This document shows positions 36,007-40,701 of a DNA stretch of 40,701 nucleotides, one piece after another (within the stretch, counting starts at the first letter, position 1; every line of letters begins with the position of its first letter). This DNA is from Bacteroides acidifaciens. GTDB lineage: Bacteria; Bacteroidota; Bacteroidia; Bacteroidales; Bacteroidaceae. The stretch covers positions 1 to 40,701 of the forward strand of contig NZ_JANJZR010000037.1 of NCBI RefSeq assembly GCF_024623065.1. The letters are read 5' to 3'. The notes under the pieces are model-generated. The model saw only the letters and a program-made list of their open reading frames with translations, had not been told where the DNA came from and searched no databases. The position numbers and the translations under genes are program-made.

Positions 36007-39000
36007 CTGAAAAAAACTGTACGCTGGGTAGTCGGTATTGTACTGGGAGTATATATAGGGGCTATTATCTTGCTGAATATACCAAATATTCAGCAAGCAA
36101 TGAGTTCATTTATAGCAAAAGAACTTACTGAAGTTTTGGGAACAAAAGTCATGATCGGCAGAATTAATATTGGATTGCTGAACCGTATTATCATTGACGA
36201 TGTATTGCTTGACGATCAAAGCGGACAGGAAATGCTCAAAGTCACCCGTCTGTCTGCCAAATTTGATATAATGCCTTTCTTTAAAGGAAAGATTTCCATC
36301 AGCAGTGTCCAGCTTTTCGGATTCAATATCAGTCTTCAAAAAGATACTCCGGATTCTCCGCCTAATTTTAAGTTTGTCCTGGATGCTTTTGCGTCTAAGG
36401 ATACTGTGAAGAAAGAGAGTTCACTTGATTTGCGTATCAATTCGATTTTAATTCGTCGTGGTCGGATGACCTATCATGTGCTTTCGGAAGAGGAAACGCC
36501 GGGAAAGTTTAATGCAAAACATGTCCAGCTTCAAAATATCATTGCTAATATTTCTTTGAAAGCATTGAGCAAGGACTCCATGAATTTAGGAATCAAACGA
36601 TTGAGCCTTGATGAGAAGGCATCGGGATTCTCTTTAAAGAAGTTGAGCTTGAAATTGGTTGCCAATAATAAACAGACCAATATTGACAATTTTGTTATCG
36701 AACTGCCTGAAACTTCCTTAAAGATGGATACCATACATTTGGTATATGATAGCCTGCAAGCTTTCAATCACTTTGCGGAGCAGGTTCGTTTTTCTTTCCG
36801 CACACTACCGTCGCAAGTTACGTTAAAAGATATTTCGGCATTTGTACCCGTTTTGTCGCATTTCAAGGAATCGCTAGCTTTGGATATGGAAGTGAAAGGT
36901 ACGGTCGACCAGTTGACTTGCTCGCGTTTGGAAATTACAGCAGACGACCGCCAATTTCGCCTTAGAGGAGATGTGTCGCTTCAGGACTTGTCACATCCAC
37001 AGGATGCATATGTATATGGCACTCTTTCCGAACTTTCAGCCAATACTCGTGGTGTCGGTTTTTTGGTACGCAATTTGAACCAAAATTATAATGGAGTTCC
37101 TCCTGTCCTTGAACGATTGGGTGATGTTAACTTCCGGGGGGAAATTTCCGGGTATTTTACAGACCTGGTCACATATGGACAATTGCGTACTAGTTTGGGA
37201 AATGTAAAGACTGACTTGAAGTTAAGTACGGATAAGAGTAAAGGACTATTTGCTTACTCCGGTGCGGTAAAAACAGAAGATTTTAAACTTGGGGAGCTAT
37301 TGGCTAATGAGCAGTTGGGAGAAATCACGTTCAATCTCGATGTGCATAGCCGGCACATTACAGACCGACTTCCAGTTGTTGAATTAAAAGGATTGATTGC
37401 CTCTATAGATTATAGCAGATATAGATATGAGAATATAACGCTGGATGGCGAATATAAACGAGGCGGATTTAATGGTAAGATCGCATTGGATGACCCGAAT
37501 GGTTCCATTTATTTGAATGGAGACGTTAATGTCGCTTCCAAAGTTCCGACCTTTAATTTTCTTGCGGTAATTGACAAGGTGCGGCCAAATGACCTGAATC
37601 TTACTACCAAGTATCCGGATTCGGAATTTTCCTTGAAATTGAAAGCCAATTTTACGGGTGGGGCTGTGGATGAGATGATTGGAGAAATTAATGTAGACAG
37701 TTTGAGGTTCACAGCTCCGGATAAAAAGTATTTCATGAAAAATATGAATATTCGGGCAACAAGGCAAAATAACGAGAATCAACTACGACTGACTTCCGAG
37801 TTTCTGACAGCAAGCGTAGAAGGAAAATTCCAATACCATACGCTGCCTACCAGTATTCTGAATATCATGAGGAAGTATACTCCTTCTCTGATATTGCCCC
37901 CCAAAAAGCCGATTGAAACACATAATAATTTTCTGTTTGATATTCATATATATAATACAGATATCTTATCTACTATTTTTGATATTCCACTAACAGTATA
38001 TACTCATTCTACTTTGAAAGGGTATTTTAATGATCCTATGCAGCGTTTGCGCGTGGAAGGATATTTTCCGCGTTTGCAATATAAGAATAACTATATAGAG
38101 TCTGGTATGATTCTATGTGAAAATCCGGCAGACCATATTTGTGCGCGGGTTCGTTTAACCAGTTTGAAAAAGAAAGGAGCAGTGAATCTTTCATTGGATG
38201 CGCAAGCGAAAGACGATAATGTCAGTACGACTTTGAATTGGGGGAACAGTGCGGCAGTAACATATAGCGGACAATTGGCTGCCGTAGCCAAATTCTTGCG
38301 TACCGAAGGAGAAAAGCCGCTGTTGAAAGCAATGGTGGATGTGAAGCCAACAGATATTATTTTAAATGATACCCTTTGGAAGGTTCATCCCTCGCAAGTC
38401 ATAGTAGACTCAGGAAAGGTTGACGTGAATAATTTCTATTTTAGTCATCAGGATCGCTATGTGCGTATCAACGGGCGTCTCTCCGATAATCCCCAAGATA
38501 CGGTTAAAGTCGATTTGAAGGACATTAATATGGGATATGTATTTGATATTGCAAGTATCTCTGATGATGTAAACTTTGAAGGTGACGCTACGGGAACAGC
38601 TTACGCAAGCGGTGTGCTAAAAAAGCCTGTAATGAATACTCGCTTGTTCGTGAAGAATTTCTCTCTTAACGAAGGACGTTTGGGCGACCTGGATATATAT
38701 GGTGAATGGGATAATGAAAATAGAGGTATTCGCCTGGATGCATCTATTCAAGACATAACTCCTGCCCCATCACGTGTCACCGGTATTATTTACCCGTTAA
38801 AACCTGAGAGTGGACTTGACTTGAATATTGAAGCGAATGGACTGAACTTGAAGTTTCTTGAATATTATATGAAGTCTATTGCTACCGATATAAAAGGTCG
38901 GGGAACTGGAAAGGTACATTTCTATGGAAAATTCAAGGGATTGAATTTGGATGGTGCAGTCATGACGGACGCTTCCATGAAATTTGATATATTGAATACT

Positions 39001-40545
39001 CATTTTGCAGTTAAGGATACGATTCACCTAGCTCCTACCGGATTGACATTTAATAATATGTATATCTCTGATATGGAAGGGCATACCGGGAGAATAAATG
39101 GATATTTGCATTTTCAACATTTTAAGAACTTGAATTATCGTTTTGAGATACAAGCTAATAATATGCTTGTGATGAATACGAAGGAGTCTCCCGATATGCC
39201 TTTCTATGGTACGGTATATGGTACGGGCAATGTATTGCTTTCCGGAAATGCTGTTCAAGGATTGGAAGTAAATGCTGCCATGACTACCAACCGGAATACA
39301 ATCTTCACCTATATAAATGGTAGTGTAGCATCGGCTACCAGCAATCAGTTTATTAAGTTTGTGGATAAAACTCCCCGTCGCACAATTCAAGATTCTGTTC
39401 AAATCATCTCTTACTATGACCAGATACAGCAGAAACGCCAGGCGGAGACAGAGGAACAAGAGACCGATATCCGTTTGAATATACTGGTGGATGCAACACC
39501 CGATGCTACTATGCGAATTATCATGGATCCGGTTGCCGGAGATTATATCAGTGGAAGGGGTACAGGAAATATCCGGACTGAATTCTATAATAAAGGCGAT
39601 GTGAAGATGTTCGGTAATTATAGAATTACTCAAGGGATATATAAGTTTAGTTTGCAAGAAGTCATTCGCAAGGATTTTGTGATCAAAGATGGAAGTACGA
39701 TAACTTTCAATGGTACTCCTTTGGATGCCAATATGGATATACAAGCCTCATATACTGTAAACTCCGCTTCTTTGAATGATTTGATACCCGATGCTTCGGT
39801 CATTATACAACAACCTAATGTGCGGGTAAATTGTATTATGAATCTAAGTGGAATATTGGTACGCCCGACTATTAAACTAGGTATCGAACTTCCGAATGAA
39901 AGAGATGAGGTGCAGACATTGGTACGCAATTATATCAGTACGGAAGAGCAGATGAACATGCAGATTCTTTATTTGTTAGGTATCGGTAAGTTCTATACAG
40001 AAGATGCCCGGAATAATAATCAAAATTCCAATGTGATGTCATCGGTACTTTCTTCTACCCTTTCCGGTCAGCTAAACAACGCCTTATCACAGGTTTTTGA
40101 AACAAATAATTGGAATATTGGAACAAACTTGAGTACGGGGGATAAAGGTTGGACGGATATGGAAGTGGAAGGTATTTTGTCCGGTCAATTATTGAATAAC
40201 AGATTGTTGATTAATGGAAACTTCGGCTATCGGGACAATCCTATGGCGAATACGAATTTTGTTGGGGACTTTGAAGCGGAATGGCTGATTAACCGCTCGG
40301 GAGATATTCGTTTAAAAGCGTATAATGAAACGAATGATCGTTACTATACGAAAACGAACTTGACTACACAAGGCGTAGGTATTATGTATAAGAAAGATTT
40401 CAATAAATGGAGCGATCTGTTCTTTTGGAATAAATGGAAGCTACGCAATAAACGGAAACTGGAAGAAAAGAACAAACAACAGACAGATAGTATCGGAAAT
40501 GATAATGCAGCAAAGTCAGAATTAAAAAGGCTGCGTGCGCAGTGA
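36007..40545 (+). CDS. tamB: TamB-like translocation/assembly module protein (DUF490)
   Basis: A ~1512-residue inner-membrane-anchored periplasmic bridge. TamB-type proteins span the periplasm as a hydrophobic groove and help insert outer-membrane proteins or move lipids. The first helix (WVVGIVLGVYIGAIILLNIP, about residues 7-26) anchors it. The long middle is repetitive beta-structure. The C-terminal DUF490 domain (about 1130-1480) has the conserved GDYISGRGTGNI and YRITQGIYKFSL. No ATG, GTG or TTG precedes the helix in this frame after the stop codon at 35989; CTG 36007 gives LKKTVRW, which fits the usual MKK start, so I use it. TTG 36070 and ATG 36100 are possible but would destroy the anchor. 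Lysine/glutamine-rich tail. Confidence 0.88.
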   Translation: MKKTVRWVVGIVLGVYIGAIILLNIPNIQQAMSSFIAKELTEVLGTKVMIGRINIGLLNRIIIDDVLLDDQSGQEMLKVTRLSAKFDIMPFFKGKISISSVQLFGFNISLQKDTPDSPPNFKFVLDAFASKDTVKKESSLDLRINSILIRRGRMTYHVLSEEETPGKFNAKHVQLQNIIANISLKALSKDSMNLGIKRLSLDEKASGFSLKKLSLKLVANNKQTNIDNFVIELPETSLKMDTIHLVYDSLQAFNHFAEQVRFSFRTLPSQVTLKDISAFVPVLSHFKESLALDMEVKGTVDQLTCSRLEITADDRQFRLRGDVSLQDLSHPQDAYVYGTLSELSANTRGVGFLVRNLNQNYNGVPPVLERLGDVNFRGEISGYFTDLVTYGQLRTSLGNVKTDLKLSTDKSKGLFAYSGAVKTEDFKLGELLANEQLGEITFNLDVHSRHITDRLPVVELKGLIASIDYSRYRYENITLDGEYKRGGFNGKIALDDPNGSIYLNGDVNVASKVPTFNFLAVIDKVRPNDLNLTTKYPDSEFSLKLKANFTGGAVDEMIGEINVDSLRFTAPDKKYFMKNMNIRATRQNNENQLRLTSEFLTASVEGKFQYHTLPTSILNIMRKYTPSLILPPKKPIETHNNFLFDIHIYNTDILSTIFDIPLTVYTHSTLKGYFNDPMQRLRVEGYFPRLQYKNNYIESGMILCENPADHICARVRLTSLKKKGAVNLSLDAQAKDDNVSTTLNWGNSAAVTYSGQLAAVAKFLRTEGEKPLLKAMVDVKPTDIILNDTLWKVHPSQVIVDSGKVDVNNFYFSHQDRYVRINGRLSDNPQDTVKVDLKDINMGYVFDIASISDDVNFEGDATGTAYASGVLKKPVMNTRLFVKNFSLNEGRLGDLDIYGEWDNENRGIRLDASIQDITPAPSRVTGIIYPLKPESGLDLNIEANGLNLKFLEYYMKSIATDIKGRGTGKVHFYGKFKGLNLDGAVMTDASMKFDILNTHFAVKDTIHLAPTGLTFNNMYISDMEGHTGRINGYLHFQHFKNLNYRFEIQANNMLVMNTKESPDMPFYGTVYGTGNVLLSGNAVQGLEVNAAMTTNRNTIFTYINGSVASATSNQFIKFVDKTPRRTIQDSVQIISYYDQIQQKRQAETEEQETDIRLNILVDATPDATMRIIMDPVAGDYISGRGTGNIRTEFYNKGDVKMFGNYRITQGIYKFSLQEVIRKDFVIKDGSTITFNGTPLDANMDIQASYTVNSASLNDLIPDASVIIQQPNVRVNCIMNLSGILVRPTIKLGIELPNERDEVQTLVRNYISTEEQMNMQILYLLGIGKFYTEDARNNNQNSNVMSSVLSSTLSGQLNNALSQVFETNNWNIGTNLSTGDKGWTDMEVEGILSGQLLNNRLLINGNFGYRDNPMANTNFVGDFEAEWLINRSGDIRLKAYNETNDRYYTKTNLTTQGVGIMYKKDFNKWSDLFFWNKWKLRNKRKLEEKNKQQTDSIGNDNAAKSELKRLRAQ

Positions 40546-40621
40546 TTTTTTCATTTCTCTTTGAGTTTGTATGAAAGTTTGGAAAAAAGACGTTAAATAA
40601 GAATCAGATTCTTGTTGAATG

Positions 40622-40657
40622 AAAGAGGGTGTGTCGAAACGATGCATCCTCTTTTTT
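40622..40657 (+). terminator. Terminator of tamB
   Basis: The 15-nt arms 40622-40636 and 40640-40654 (AAAGAGGGTG... and ...ATCCTCTTT) pair completely, including G-T pairs, around an AAA loop, and end in six T. It contains the GAGGGTGTGTC motif also found at 63-78 and 7181-7194. Confidence 0.88.
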
Positions 40658-40663
40658 GTATAA

Positions 40664-40697
40664 ACAAAGCCCCGACTTTCCCAAGCCAGGGCTTTGT
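40664..40697 (-). terminator. Hairpin at the window end, probable terminator of a convergent gene
   Basis: ACAAAGCCC (40664-40672) pairs with GGGCTTTGT (40689-40697) around a 16-nt loop. On the minus strand it is followed by TTATAC. The likely parent gene lies beyond the window on the minus strand. Confidence 0.65.
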
Positions 40698-40701
40698 CAT
40701 G

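Noticed and set aside
39028..39744. 238-codon minus-strand frame inside tamB
   Set aside because: No start context and no recognisable domain; fully inside the long tamB frame, whose codon pattern explains it.

Overview
The window is chromosomal DNA of a Bacteroidales bacterium, most likely Bacteroides. The signs are: promoters of the Bacteroidetes type (-7 element TAnnTTTG, with weak or absent -35 and Shine-Dalgarno signals); the complete Bat (Bacteroides aerotolerance) operon; a DUF4295 gene behind rpmB-rpmG; long HtpG and ClpC proteins typical of the phylum; and low GC intergenic DNA. The species cannot be fixed from the sequence alone. No prophage, insertion sequence, CRISPR array or rRNA operon was seen, and the content is mostly core genome.

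Layout. 1-888 is an AT-rich gene-free stretch that ends in the promoter of an XRE-type regulator (889-1359). Then come pyrK-pyrD (pyrimidine synthesis), which converge on trmD across a strong terminator; trmD is divergent from ligA, followed by dapA. Three tandem tRNA-Arg(ACG) genes lie on the minus strand, behind a patatin/outer-membrane-barrel protein. The chaperone genes htpG and clpC (minus) are divergent from gyrA, which is followed by a secreted TPR protein. At 19171-19466 there is the wreck of a universal stress protein gene, next to a small helix-turn-helix protein.

19926-28472 is one eight-gene minus-strand operon: MoxR AAA+ ATPase, DUF58 protein, a membrane protein with BatD-like architecture, BatA, BatB, BatC, BatD and BatE. 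It has a well-spaced promoter (-33 GTTG, 20-bp spacer, -7 TACTTTTG). 28709-32689 is a second operon: ftsY, rimO, a small HU/IHF-like protein, and a remarkable protein joining a cytoplasmic HU-like domain through a long acidic linker and one membrane helix to a periplasmic LysM domain. Upstream on the same strand are rpmB-rpmG-DUF4295 (ribosome) and tsaD-cinA. tsaD is divergent from tamB, a 1.5-kb-residue outer-membrane biogenesis protein that fills 36007-40545 and appears to lack an ATG start.

The most interesting object is the HU-membrane-LysM fusion, which by architecture could tie the nucleoid to the cell wall and is made from the same transcript as the signal-recognition receptor FtsY. 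Other points worth a look are the out-of-frame deletion scar in the Usp pseudogene, the compensatory base-pair change in the middle tRNA-Arg copy, repeated GTGATT half-sites around the promoter of the XRE regulator, and the leucine at the quinolone-contact position of GyrA.
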